Below, piece after piece: positions 8,874 through 17,227 of a stretch of DNA of 64,000 nt (its first letter is position 1; the number at the start of each line of letters is the position of its first letter). The stretch is from the NCBI RefSeq assembly GCF_016587435.1, contig NZ_BNJJ01000025.1:1-64000 (forward strand), read 5' to 3'. This DNA is from Dictyobacter formicarum. GTDB taxonomy: Bacteria; Chloroflexota; Ktedonobacteria; Ktedonobacterales; Ktedonobacteraceae. The notes under the pieces are model-generated. The model searched no databases. It saw only the letters and a list, made by a program, of their open reading frames with translations, and had not been told where the DNA came from. Made by a program: the position numbers and the translations under genes.

Positions 8874-9187
8874 GTCAAAGGCGACAGATGAACTGACAAA
8901 TAACTAACAATATTAGATAGAGCTATAGAGATCGGATGGATGGTCTCCTGAAATTTTAATTTTGGTAGTCGCTGAATAAAAAAGAATGACCGGCATATAT
9001 AGGATAAGGATCTCAATGATCATTCTTTTTATAGAATGAAAAAATTTTGCAATTAAGGATGCTACAAATGTAACCTGTTTGATATAATATCGCTTGAATT
9101 TGTTTTTGTTGCAGCATAAGGATAGCGTGCGGCGAGGATGGAAGCGACCGCAAGGATCGCATCTACGATTTGTATAGATAGGATTAA
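8874..9187. promoter_or_regulatory. AT-rich intergenic region with -10 like site and one REP-like arm
   Basis: No gene is seen. A TATAAT sits at 9083-9088 about 100 bp before the hydrolase start, but no good -35 lies 16-18 bp upstream. A REP-like arm related to the repeats at 2175-2323 lies at 9144-9172, just before the start codon region. Confidence 0.4.
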
Positions 9188-10036
9188 ATGATGATAGAGC
9201 ATTTTAATGGCAAGGCAAAATCAAACCGGATTGTTTTACCGGCCGGAGAATTCCACTATTTGAGCTGGGGGGCCGAAAGGGATGAGCTGCCAGCGTGTGT
9301 TTTGCTGCATGGCATCACCAGCTCCTCGCAAAGCTGGGTACGCGTAGGACCTGTACTGGCCGAGCGTTACCGGGTATTTGCGCTGGATATGCGCGGTCAC
9401 GGTGATAGCATAAAGCCGGCCCCAGGGGCATACAGCCTGCGCGAAACGGCAGCAGATGCTGAAGCCTTTATCCAGATCCTCGAACTGCAGAGTCCATTAC
9501 TGATAGGGCACTCCTGGGGCGGCGCAACGGCGCTGGTATTGGCTAGCGGCAACGGCGCAGCACAGCCAGGCATCGAATTCTCGCAGATCATCCTGGAAGA
9601 TCCAGCCCACAACTTTGGTCATGGCGATCCCGAGCAGCGTGCAGCCCGCTTTACCGCCGATATTGGTGTACCGGCTGATGTACTACGGGCCAGCTTGATC
9701 GCCAACAATCCAGGATGGACCGAAGAGGATATCGAGGGGAAGCTTGACGCCGCCAGTAAGGTCAGCAAAGAGGCCGTAGTAAGCGTGTTCGCGGACACCG
9801 AAAAAGAAGGCGACCTATTGCCGCTACTAAGTCGGTTGACGGCCCCAACGCTGGTTGTGCGCGCCGATCGTGAGCTGGGCTCGACCCTGAATGACAACGC
9901 CTGGGCCTTTGTACAGGCGCAGCTTACGGCTCCCAGTATGGCTGTAGAGATCGAGGGCGCCTCGCATAATATTCACCGCACCAGCTTCACAGAATTTATG
10001 CGGACCGTTGATGCGTTCTTGAATGCGAACGCCTGA
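9188..10036 (+). CDS. Alpha/beta hydrolase
   Basis: 282 residues with the alpha/beta hydrolase core: oxyanion region CVLLHGITSSSQSW (~38-50), LDMRGHGDS (~67-74), nucleophile elbow GHSWGG with Ser109, an acid strand TLVVRADRELGS (~220) and catalytic His260 in GASHNIHR. Members cleave esters, epoxides, lactones or C-C bonds; the cap region (~140-200) is not distinctive and the substrate is unknown. Start ATG-ATG at 9188; there is only a weak upstream GGA. No signal peptide. It stands alone, 165 bp before the sigma-factor operon. Confidence 0.88.
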   Translation: MMIEHFNGKAKSNRIVLPAGEFHYLSWGAERDELPACVLLHGITSSSQSWVRVGPVLAERYRVFALDMRGHGDSIKPAPGAYSLRETAADAEAFIQILELQSPLLIGHSWGGATALVLASGNGAAQPGIEFSQIILEDPAHNFGHGDPEQRAARFTADIGVPADVLRASLIANNPGWTEEDIEGKLDAASKVSKEAVVSVFADTEKEGDLLPLLSRLTAPTLVVRADRELGSTLNDNAWAFVQAQLTAPSMAVEIEGASHNIHRTSFTEFMRTVDAFLNANA

Positions 10037-10200
10037 GCGGCTCCATCTCTTCTGCCTTCCCCTTTCCAAGAAGATGATCAGGCTTTTACCTGCTCCTCCC
10101 CTGGTCGTGTCTTGTTAGGCAGGCACTCGCGAACCTTTTGTGGCTCTCGCTCGTAACAGGGAACAGCACACGACTGAAAGGAGTCGCAAAGCCGTGTTCC

Positions 10201-10770
10201 ATGCAAGAGAAAAGCGATGAACAGTTGATGACAGCCATGATGGCAGGCGACCAGATAGCATTCGCCGCGCTGGTGACGCGCCATCACGGTCCACTGCTCG
10301 GCTATCTCTATCGTCTCGTCGGGGGCGACCGTCCGTTGGCCGAGGATCTGGTCCAGGAAACGCTGCTGCACGTGCTGCGACAGCGCACGTATCGATGTGA
10401 TCGCCCGTTCAAGCCCTGGCTCTATATGATTGCCACCAATCTGGCCCGCGACTATTTCAAGTCCGCGGCAGTGCGACAACGCTGGCGAGAAGGTGATGAG
10501 GAGGAAGCATTGCTCCATCTGTACGACAGAGAGCCTTCCCCGGAAGAACATGCCCTGGCGGCAGAGCGGGGTAGCGAGGTGCGGGCGGCGCTCGCTCAGC
10601 TTCGCGAAGAAGATCGAGTTGCGGTGCTCCTTCGCTTTTATCAAGGGTTCAGCTTGCAAGAAATCGCTGAGACGCTGCACATCCCGCTGGGCACGGTGAA
10701 GTCGCGGCTCTCGGCGGGTGTTCATCGCCTGCGCATAGTGCTGAACCCCGCCCAGAAAGGAGTGGATTAG
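10201..10770 (+). CDS. ECF-type RNA polymerase sigma factor
   Basis: 189 residues. Region 2: LVTRHHGPLLGYLYRLVGG, AEDLVQETLLHVLRQ and FKPWLYMIATNLARDY. Region 4 near the C-terminus: LREEDRVAVLLRFYQGFSL, EIAETLHIPLGTVKSRLSAG. Both regions and the spacing match ECF sigma factors, which direct RNA polymerase to a small regulon, often including their own operon. ATG at 10201 begins the conserved region; the AAGGAG at 10178-10183 is rather far (17 bases), so translation may be modest. The stop abuts the next ATG (10771), typical of a sigma/anti-sigma pair, and ABC transporter genes follow. Confidence 0.9.
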   Translation: MQEKSDEQLMTAMMAGDQIAFAALVTRHHGPLLGYLYRLVGGDRPLAEDLVQETLLHVLRQRTYRCDRPFKPWLYMIATNLARDYFKSAAVRQRWREGDEEEALLHLYDREPSPEEHALAAERGSEVRAALAQLREEDRVAVLLRFYQGFSLQEIAETLHIPLGTVKSRLSAGVHRLRIVLNPAQKGVD

Positions 10771-11625
10771 ATGTCGCATCACCAATCATCCTGGCCGTTT
10801 GGGCAGCCAGAGCAGTTAGCGGATGTGCTGCGCGAGCAAGGAGCTTCGCCAGAAGAGCAGGCCGATCTGCTGCCTGCTTTGCGTCGCCTGTCCGAGTGGC
10901 AAGCACCACAGCCTTCGCCAGCAGATACCCGGCGACTGCTTGCCGTGCTTGCGACAGAACTACCTGCGCACTCGCCCGTGCGCCAGGCCATCCACGAACA
11001 CCGGCAGCAACGCATCGCCTTGCTGCTGGAGACGGCTCGTGCACAGGTCAGCCTCTTCGTCCCGGGCTTCTGGCTGGTGAGCGCGCTCGTCACCCTGCTC
11101 GGCGCAGCAGTTGTGCTGAGCAGAGTAATTCCCGATCAGGCGATGATGCTACGTATCAGCGGGCCACTCCTGGCCTACCTGGGAACCATCGTGGCTTTTC
11201 GCGGGAGAGGAGCACGAGTGCTCGAATTGGAACTGGTCTGTCTGCCTTCGCCGCTGCAACTAGCCATAGCTCGGCTGGTGATTGTGCTGGGCTACGATGT
11301 GGGGCTCTCCCTCGCACTGAGCTTGTTGCTCTGGGCTGGCGGATCTGGGCAGGTGCTGGCGCTGACGCTCGCCTGGTTCATGCCCCTACTCCTGGTAGCG
11401 GGACTCGCTCTCTTGCTGACGCTCCGCCTCTCGGTCCAGGCAGCATCCTCCGTGGCTTATGGAATCTGGTTGGCTTTTCTGGCAATCAGCACCGTTTCTC
11501 ATCTCCAGGGGCTCCTGTTCGCGCCTGTGCTGCTTGTGCTGCCAGGCTGCATCGGCCTGGCGGGGCTTTCTATCGCGCTGCTGCGCATGCATGCCAACAT
11601 GCACCGCCAGCTCCCGCATATCTGA
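10771..11625 (+). CDS. Putative membrane anti-sigma factor / regulatory membrane protein
   Basis: 284 residues beginning right after the sigma-factor stop with no intervening base. The first ~95 residues are soluble and helical; then come about six hydrophobic segments (e.g. FWLVSALVTLLGAAVVLS, GPLLAYLGTIVAF, LSLALSLLLWAGG, PLLLVAGLALLLTL, and a C-terminal pair). No zinc-binding HxxxCxxC motif of ZAS anti-sigma factors is visible, so the anti-sigma role rests on position and topology: a cytosolic N-terminal domain that could hold the sigma factor at the membrane. It could instead be an accessory component of the ABC system downstream. Inferred operon 10201-13586. Confidence 0.6.
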   Translation: MSHHQSSWPFGQPEQLADVLREQGASPEEQADLLPALRRLSEWQAPQPSPADTRRLLAVLATELPAHSPVRQAIHEHRQQRIALLLETARAQVSLFVPGFWLVSALVTLLGAAVVLSRVIPDQAMMLRISGPLLAYLGTIVAFRGRGARVLELELVCLPSPLQLAIARLVIVLGYDVGLSLALSLLLWAGGSGQVLALTLAWFMPLLLVAGLALLLTLRLSVQAASSVAYGIWLAFLAISTVSHLQGLLFAPVLLVLPGCIGLAGLSIALLRMHANMHRQLPHI

Positions 11626-11719
11626 TGTTCGCGAACCTTTTGAAGGGCTGACTCGTAAGAGGGGGACGTGCAACCACTCGCTGCACCTGCAAACTCAGAT
11701 AAACAAAAAGGAGAATATC

Positions 11720-12667
11720 ATGAACGCCACTGTATTGACCAGCGCTGAGCAGCAAACTCAGACGACTGGGCACCAGTATCCATTGACGCGCGTGGTGACC
11801 TGGGAGTTGCGTCGCTTTCTCGCCTCCCACCTCTTCTGGTTTCAAGCACTTGGCTTCTGGGGGTTCCTGCTGCTCATCATATGGGCGCTCCATGCATCAG
11901 ATCAAATTGGTACGGTCGCGGGCAGCGAACATCTCAGCGTCTACGTTGCTGGGACCAGTGCAAGAGGACTGCTGCGGACTCTGCCCACATATCTGATCAT
12001 CCTGGCCCTTCTGCTGCCCTTTATTACGGCTGATGGGGTGACGCGAGATGTGAATCGGCGCACCCACGAACTCCTGATGACGACTGCACTACCGACCTGG
12101 GCCTATGTCCTGGGACGCTATCTGGCGGGCCTGATAATAGGCCTGGGGCTGGCGCTGCTTTTGCTCGCCTCCATTCTGGGTATGGGAGGACTATTGCATC
12201 TGACCGACTCAACCTATCCTCTCCCCCAACTCGATGCAGTGCTCCTCCTCTGGGTTGGTATGGTCTTATCGGCAACGATCCTGGTCAGCAGCGTCGGTTT
12301 CGCCCTGAGCACCTTGTGGCCGCGCCTGTCCACGCTGATCAAAGCTGTGATCATGGTGGGATGGCTCCTCGGGGCACTCGTCATTCCCCTCTCATTTCGC
12401 GGCGCCACTTCCCTGCCTGGCTGGTATGTTGATTGGGACCCAACCAGCGGGATCACTGCGCTTGGGCTTCTTTCTGTGTATCACATTGGCCTGAACTCCT
12501 CGATCACCAACGAGGCCCAACTTGTGCAGCTCATCTTCAGCGTTGAGAACAAAATGCCCGACCTCGGGGGCTGGTTCGCACCACACCTGCTGTTGGCCGG
12601 GTTCAGTCTGGTGCTGGTACTGATCGTGGCTCTCGCCTTCAAGCGGTCTCGTGAAACGCTCAGCTAA
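11720..12667 (+). CDS. ABC-2 type transporter permease
   Basis: 315 residues from ATG 11720, which has AAAAAGGAG seven bases upstream; readings extending further upstream lack such a site. Six membrane spans are apparent: FWFQALGFWGFLLLIIWAL, a loop to TYLIILALLLPFITADG, LAGLIIGLGLALLLLAS, VLLLWVGMVLSATILVSS, VIMVGWLLGALVIPL and a last span LLLAGFSLVLVLIVALAF. The VTRDVNRRTHELLMTTAL stretch after span 2 is the usual coupling region of ABC-2 permeases. Paired with the ATPase at 12708; substrate unknown (export of lipid, peptide or antibiotic is typical). Confidence 0.85.
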   Translation: MNATVLTSAEQQTQTTGHQYPLTRVVTWELRRFLASHLFWFQALGFWGFLLLIIWALHASDQIGTVAGSEHLSVYVAGTSARGLLRTLPTYLIILALLLPFITADGVTRDVNRRTHELLMTTALPTWAYVLGRYLAGLIIGLGLALLLLASILGMGGLLHLTDSTYPLPQLDAVLLLWVGMVLSATILVSSVGFALSTLWPRLSTLIKAVIMVGWLLGALVIPLSFRGATSLPGWYVDWDPTSGITALGLLSVYHIGLNSSITNEAQLVQLIFSVENKMPDLGGWFAPHLLLAGFSLVLVLIVALAFKRSRETLS

Positions 12668-12707
12668 TCTGCTCGTGCATGAACGCTCAAAAAAGAAAGA
12701 GGGAACA

Positions 12708-13586
12708 ATGATGGAATTAACGATTGAACGCCTGAGCAAGCGCTATGGGCAACAGTGGGCACTGCATCAGCTTTCGCTGCGGCTCTCGCCTGGTATGCTG
12801 GGACTGGTTGGCCCCAATGGCGCGGGCAAGACAAGCCTGATGAGGATGATCGCGACCCTGCTGGAGCCTACTGAGGGGATTATTCGCTGGAATGGGCAGG
12901 ACATCCGCACCCATGGCCAGGCGCTGCGGCAGGTGTTGGGCTATCTGCCCCAGGATTTTGGTATCTATCCAGAGTTTACAGGGCGCCAGTTCCTGCGCTA
13001 CCTGGCCGCGATGAAAGGGCTGCCCAGATCGCTGCTCAACCGGCGCGTCGATGAGGTGCTCTCGATGGTGAATCTGGAAGCCGAGGCCGACCGCAAGCTG
13101 CCGACCTATTCCGGCGGCATGAAGCAGCGCATCGGCATCGCCCAGGCGCTGCTCAATGATCCCGAACTCCTGATTGTCGATGAGCCGACCGCCGGACTCG
13201 ACCCCGCAGAGCGTGTGCGATTTCGCACCCTGCTCGCCAGCCTGACCCACAACCGGATCATTCTGCTCTCGACCCATATCATCAGTGACGTGGAGGCCGT
13301 GGCCAGTCGCCTGGTGATTTTGCAGGAGGGGCGCATGCTGGCCGATACGACGCCAGAGGAACTGCTGGCGAAGACCAAAGGCGCGGTCTGGGGCGTGACC
13401 GTCGATCAGGCCACCGCCTTGCAGTTGCAGGCGAACTATCAAGTCAGCACGATGGTCACCCAGATGAGCGGCATCACGCTGCGCATTGTCAGTGCCACGT
13501 GCCCACACGAAGCGGCTGTCGGAGTTTCCCCCAGCCTGGAAGAGGCTTACCTGCTGGCAACAGGCAGACAAGCTGTTCAGGTCTAA
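12708..13586 (+). CDS. ABC transporter ATP-binding protein
   Basis: 292 residues from ATG 12708 (GAGGGA upstream). Walker A GPNGAGKTSLM (~36-46), Q-loop GYLPQDFGIYPEFTG, signature YSGGMKQRIGIAQALL, Walker B LLIVDEPTAGLDP and switch His in LLSTHIISD. The C-terminal ~80 residues form the extension typical of ABC-2 exporter ATPases. It overlaps nothing and follows the permease by 40 bp, completing the sigma / membrane protein / permease / ATPase operon; energises export by the permease. Confidence 0.92.
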   Translation: MMELTIERLSKRYGQQWALHQLSLRLSPGMLGLVGPNGAGKTSLMRMIATLLEPTEGIIRWNGQDIRTHGQALRQVLGYLPQDFGIYPEFTGRQFLRYLAAMKGLPRSLLNRRVDEVLSMVNLEAEADRKLPTYSGGMKQRIGIAQALLNDPELLIVDEPTAGLDPAERVRFRTLLASLTHNRIILLSTHIISDVEAVASRLVILQEGRMLADTTPEELLAKTKGAVWGVTVDQATALQLQANYQVSTMVTQMSGITLRIVSATCPHEAAVGVSPSLEEAYLLATGRQAVQV

Positions 13587-13900
13587 CCGGCAGGACATCG
13601 TGTCGGGGGCAACCTGTTTCGCCTTTCTTCTCTTTCCCATGTTTTGGCGGGGAAACGGGTTGCCCCTTGAGAGGCGGATGATCTATCATTTTTTTATTTG
13701 CGTTTATCCTACAAATAGTACTTTGGGGCAAAAATATAATATATGTGTAATATGGTTTTTGATGTACAGCCATATAGTTGTTCGTAAAAATAGAAGGAGC
13801 GGCGAGAGATAGATGTTGCTTTGCAGAGGTGATAGTATCTCATCGCGGCAGCATAAAGAAGGAAGCGGTGTTTTCTTTGTTAAAAATGGAGGAGGGTAGT
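13587..13900. other. Intergenic, no gene seen
   Basis: AT-rich spacer after the ABC operon. It contains the promoter side of the following small secreted-protein gene, whose GGAGGAGG Shine-Dalgarno lies at ~13889-13896; I see no convincing -35/-10 pair and no terminator hairpin. Confidence 0.4.
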
Positions 13901-14410
13901 ATGCTTGCGTCACGTATCACAATTGTGTTTCTTCTCTGTTGTGCCATGATCGGAACTTTGATGGTCAGACCCTTGCAGGTCCACTCGTCGCCAGACCACA
14001 TGACTGGTCGAGTTTTTATGATGAAGCCAGTACGTATTGCGGATTTTTCAGCGGAAACCATCGTGGTGTTTATTTCGCGTTCGACAAATACTTGTGAGAC
14101 GACGCTGGTAATAAATTCAGATGGTAATGTTATCAGTGACCAGTGCAACAGACTGCTCTCGAGAATGACTCCTTCCGCGGTCGTAATAAAATTATTTAGT
14201 GATGTTGCTGCGGCTTCCCCATTATCACATCTACCTCAGCCTCAGAAATGTCTGAAATCGTCGTCGTTTGGGACCACAACCGTCCTTGTCTCGCATGGTC
14301 AAGTCAGCCCTGACGTGTCCTGTTCACAGGACCAGCTTGGTCAGACCCTTTATCATGACGTATACACTATTCTATCCGCCGTATCGCCTGCGCCCCCCAT
14401 CGCGTCGTAA
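13901..14410 (+). CDS. Small secreted protein of unknown function
   Basis: 169 residues from ATG 13901, chosen because it has GGAGGAGG upstream and begins with a signal peptide (MLASRITIVFLLCCAMIGTL) with likely cleavage after the VHSS region. The mature part contains four Cys, in CETT, QCNR, KCLK and SCSQ, which could form two disulfides outside the cell. No family recognised. Ser/Pro-rich stretch LSHLPQPQ near the middle. It lies alone between intergenic regions; not part of the ABC operon. Confidence 0.6.
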   Translation: MLASRITIVFLLCCAMIGTLMVRPLQVHSSPDHMTGRVFMMKPVRIADFSAETIVVFISRSTNTCETTLVINSDGNVISDQCNRLLSRMTPSAVVIKLFSDVAAASPLSHLPQPQKCLKSSSFGTTTVLVSHGQVSPDVSCSQDQLGQTLYHDVYTILSAVSPAPPIAS

Positions 14411-14418
14411 GGTCAGTA

Positions 14419-14447
14419 ACCCCGTCTAAAGACAGGGGCTTGTGTCT
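14419..14447. repeat. IS605-like hairpin relic (target of the miniature element)
   Basis: CCCCGTC-TAAA-GACAGGGG at ~14420-14438 resembles the CTTTAG-loop hairpins at the right ends of the TnpB elements in this window. It probably is a relic of an IS200/IS605-type end, here used as insertion target. Confidence 0.4.
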
Positions 14448-14560
14448 AATACTTTCAACTTTAGCAAAATGAAGACGTTACATCTGGCGCATTTGAGCTC
14501 ATATCGACGCGATAAGCAATGCTTTGGGCTCTTAAGTTGAAAGTATTGGGGCTTGTGTCT
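14435..14560. mobile_element. 100-bp miniature inverted-repeat element with 13-bp target duplication
   Basis: The core 14448-14547 is exactly 100 bp and begins AATACTTTCAACTT; the far end is its reverse complement (14 of 14 bases, 15 of 16 overall). It is flanked by perfect 13-bp direct repeats GGGGCTTGTGTCT at 14435-14447 and 14548-14560. It holds no gene, so it must have been moved in trans by a transposase recognising these ends. Confidence 0.75.
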
Positions 14561-14756
14561 GGACTCCATCGCAATTCAGCATATCTGGCAAAACGTGCTG
14601 CTTTGGCTTCCTGATGCCAACTATGTGAAGGACAGCACCTAAAAAACAAGGAATTCAAAATCAGAGGATAAGAATGGACCATAGATACGGGAAAAGCAAA
14701 GGAATGGTGTCTCATCTATAACAGAGAACAAAAGAATATTATGGCAGATAGGAATA

Positions 14757-15113
14757 CTACGATAGATATTTCTCGACCAGATCCAATAATTCATCTATGT
14801 CGAACGGCTTGGGCAGGAAAGCGTCGGCGCCAGCGTCTGTAGCTGTCTGCTGGGCATCGGTGTGGGCAGAAAGAAGAATGATAGGAATGCGCTGCGTCGC
14901 TGTTTGATTTTTTAAGTGACGACAAATTACTCGTCCATCCATACCCGCGAGCAGGATATCGAGCAACACCAGATCAGGGAACGGCTCCTGCATATTCTTT
15001 ACTGATTGTCCCTGGGCATACGTTTCGACGGCGAAACCAGCGTCTTCCAGCACGATCTGCAGTACGTCCACGATAGCCGAATCGTCATCGGCGACCATGA
15101 TCCTTTTTTTCAA
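14757..15113 (-). CDS. Single-domain response regulator (CheY-like receiver)
   Basis: 118 residues, just a receiver domain. Acidic pocket D9-D10 in MVADDDSAI, phospho-acceptor Asp52 in LVLLDILLAGMDG, Ser in IILLSAHTD and Lys in FLPKPFDIDEL. No output domain, so it must act by protein contact with another kinase, phosphodiesterase or regulator. No kinase is adjacent. The start ATG is at 15113 after an AGAGAGGCTTCC leader; the region upstream to 15190 carries the likely promoter. A similar receiver-only gene is at 38060-38458. Confidence 0.9.
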   Translation of the reverse strand: MKKRIMVADDDSAIVDVLQIVLEDAGFAVETYAQGQSVKNMQEPFPDLVLLDILLAGMDGRVICRHLKNQTATQRIPIILLSAHTDAQQTATDAGADAFLPKPFDIDELLDLVEKYLS

Positions 15114-15461
15114 TGAGGAAGCCTCTCTTTTTTCCTGCCGGGGCTAGAAAGAGACAATGGAGCCAGCGGAAGGGTAAAATTTCTCTCTACAATTTCATTG
15201 TAGCAATCTTTGGCTTAAGCAGTCAATACTAGAGAGGGTCAATAGATGTGTTTAAAGGGGGGAAATGGGAGTAATTTTGGTGGCGGCTCCTAAAGACTTT
15301 TTTGAGGATACAAATCTCATGTTCCTCGTTAGTTAACATCTTATGAGCCGCCTGAACATATTGTACTTAAGAGGTAGATGGTTGTCAACCTGAAGTATTG
15401 CGAATGAATTGTGGATCGCATACATTATTGCCCGTACATAGAGCATATTCATCAGCTAAAC

Positions 15462-15490
15462 TTGACAAGATCTTCTAATTGTGATAGCTA
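15462..15490 (+). promoter_or_regulatory. Sigma-70-like promoter upstream of the DtxR-type gene
   Basis: TTGACA at 15462-15467, 17-bp spacer, TAGCTA at 15485-15490, ending ~50 bp before the start codon. The -35 is consensus; the -10 is weak, as expected for a regulated promoter. The rest of the 15114-15541 gap shows no gene. Confidence 0.45.
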
Positions 15491-15541
15491 AATATCCTGA
15501 GATACTACTGTTTAATTTGACGATAACGATGAGGTTATGTG

Positions 15542-16288
15542 ATGTCACCAGAGATACGGACCTTGCCTATTCGAGCGATCGACTGCCTGAAATTCTGTTA
15601 TAAATTGCGCGAACAAGGCGAGGTCATTACCACATCCGCCATGAAGGAGCGCCTATTGCCACTAGAGCCAACCGGGCAATTAAGTGACGCGACCGTAACG
15701 CAGCTTTTCAAATGGCTAGGTGAGCGCAACTACGTGCGATACACTCCTTATCGTGGTGTTGAGCTTACCGAGATGGGAGCCGTCATGGCCGCATCCCTGG
15801 TGCGTCGCCACCGATTGCTCGAGCTCTTCTTGATCCAGATCATGGGTTTCCCTTTAGAGGAAGTAGATGCCGAAGCCGAACAGGTCGAGCACGCTATTTC
15901 TGACGCTTTTGTTGACCGAATGGACGAACTGCTCGGCCATCCCACCGAAGACCCGCATGGAGACCCTATTCCTAACAAAGTTGGAGGAGTTATCGTAGCG
16001 GCCAGTCAGCCCCTTTCCACTATACCAGTGGGACAGCAAGTCATCGTACAGAGGGTAAGCGACGAAAATCCAGACCTCTTACGTTACCTATCCTCTCTGG
16101 GACTCATTCCCGGGGCCAAACTGGATATTGTGTCTGTAGCGCCATATGGTGGAGTATATACAGTGCTGATCGGCTCGCAGACCCACACGATTGGAGAAGC
16201 AGTGACCAAAGCTGTTCTGGTACGTCCCGCGCGTCTCCCATTACCGGATGAGGCCCAACCTGCATCGATAGAAGAGCACACGCCATAG
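15542..16288 (+). CDS. DtxR/MntR-family metal-dependent transcriptional repressor
   Basis: 248 residues. The N-terminal winged helix has [20 protein letters not shown] then [20 protein letters not shown]; the dimerisation/metal region [36 protein letters not shown] and [12 protein letters not shown] follow, closely matching the family layout. The C-terminus (from ~160) is an SH3-like FeoA domain. Such proteins bind Fe2+ or Mn2+ and repress uptake genes. ATG 15542 is preceded by GAGG; a GTG three bases upstream is possible. No metal transporter lies next to it, so its targets are elsewhere or the P-type ATPase at 27001 (speculative). Confidence 0.88.
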   Translation: MSPEIRTLPIRAIDCLKFCYKLREQGEVITTSAMKERLLPLEPTGQLSDATVTQLFKWLGERNYVRYTPYRGVELTEMGAVMAASLVRRHRLLELFLIQIMGFPLEEVDAEAEQVEHAISDAFVDRMDELLGHPTEDPHGDPIPNKVGGVIVAASQPLSTIPVGQQVIVQRVSDENPDLLRYLSSLGLIPGAKLDIVSVAPYGGVYTVLIGSQTHTIGEAVTKAVLVRPARLPLPDEAQPASIEEHTP

Positions 16289-16392
16289 GAATGACGGAGA
16301 GGAGAGCGTATTTTTGGGATAGGAGAGGTGCGGGTAAGAAGCGAGCACGGAGGCCCGCTTACAATGGATTGATGAAAGAGAGATCAATACAT

Positions 16393-17208
16393 ATGTCCGA
16401 TACAGTTGACCAGCAATATCTTTTGGATAAGCAATATCATACATCTGTGAATCTTGACGCGCGCATACGACTGCATGAGCGCTTCAGCACCAATCGTACG
16501 GATTGGCAGCGCTGGGTATTTGAGCAGTTTGATATTCCTGCCGGGAGTCGCGTGCTAGAACTGGGTACCGGTTCTGGCCAACTCTGGGCACACAACCTGG
16601 ATCGTATCCCTGAGAACTGGCAAATCACGCTCTCCGATTTTTCTTCGGGCATGCTGCATGACGCGCGCAAGAACCTGGGAGAGCGCGCCTCGCAATTTCA
16701 ATTCGAGGTCATCGATATCCAGACCATCCCTTTTCCGGATGACTCTTTCGACTACGTGATCGCCAACCATATGCTCTATCATGTGCCCAATCGTGCGCGG
16801 GCCTTCGCGGAAATTCGGCGCGTGCTGCGGCCGCAGGGTCGTTTCTACGCCGCGACCAACGGCGAGTCGCACTTGCGCGAGATGGAACACTTCTGTACAC
16901 AGGCCGGGATAGGCGTTGGTGGCATCATAGGCGGGCAGGCGAGATCCATCTTTAACCTGCAGAATGGCCGCGAGCAAATGGCCCCCTGGTTCAAACAGAT
17001 CGAGGCGCGACCGTTTGAAGGTAACCTGGCCGTCACCGAGGTAGAACCGCTGATCGCCTTTATTCTCTCAGGCCGGGCGCCCGGGAGCGTCAGCGAGGAG
17101 CAACTGCAGGCCCTACGTACAATCCTTGGCGAAGAGTTGAAAGCTCATGGTTTGGTACACATCACCAAAGAAACCGGCCTCTTTATTGCGTCAGGGCCGA
17201 AAAGTTGA
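16393..17208 (+). CDS. Class I SAM-dependent methyltransferase
   Basis: 271 residues from ATG 16393. Motif I RVLELGTGSGQLW (~52-64), motif II LSDFSSGMLHDARKNL, motif III-like FPDDSFDYVIANHMLYHVP and post-motif EIRRVLRPQGRFYAATNG. This matches the Methyltransf_11/25 group acting on small molecules or lipids; the substrate is not readable. An earlier in-frame ATG at 16372 is possible. It begins ~100 bp after the DtxR-type gene on the same strand and converges on the MocR gene downstream. Confidence 0.87.
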   Translation: MSDTVDQQYLLDKQYHTSVNLDARIRLHERFSTNRTDWQRWVFEQFDIPAGSRVLELGTGSGQLWAHNLDRIPENWQITLSDFSSGMLHDARKNLGERASQFQFEVIDIQTIPFPDDSFDYVIANHMLYHVPNRARAFAEIRRVLRPQGRFYAATNGESHLREMEHFCTQAGIGVGGIIGGQARSIFNLQNGREQMAPWFKQIEARPFEGNLAVTEVEPLIAFILSGRAPGSVSEEQLQALRTILGEELKAHGLVHITKETGLFIASGPKS

Positions 17209-17227
17209 GAGCCTGCGCAATTGGAAG

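Noticed and set aside
11459..11719. Upstream extension of the ABC permease reading
   Set aside because: It overlaps the previous gene in another frame; AAGGAG before 11720 gives the better start.
14461..14715. 84-residue reading on the minus strand
   Set aside because: It crosses the 100-bp miniature element, lacks a ribosome site and has no family features.
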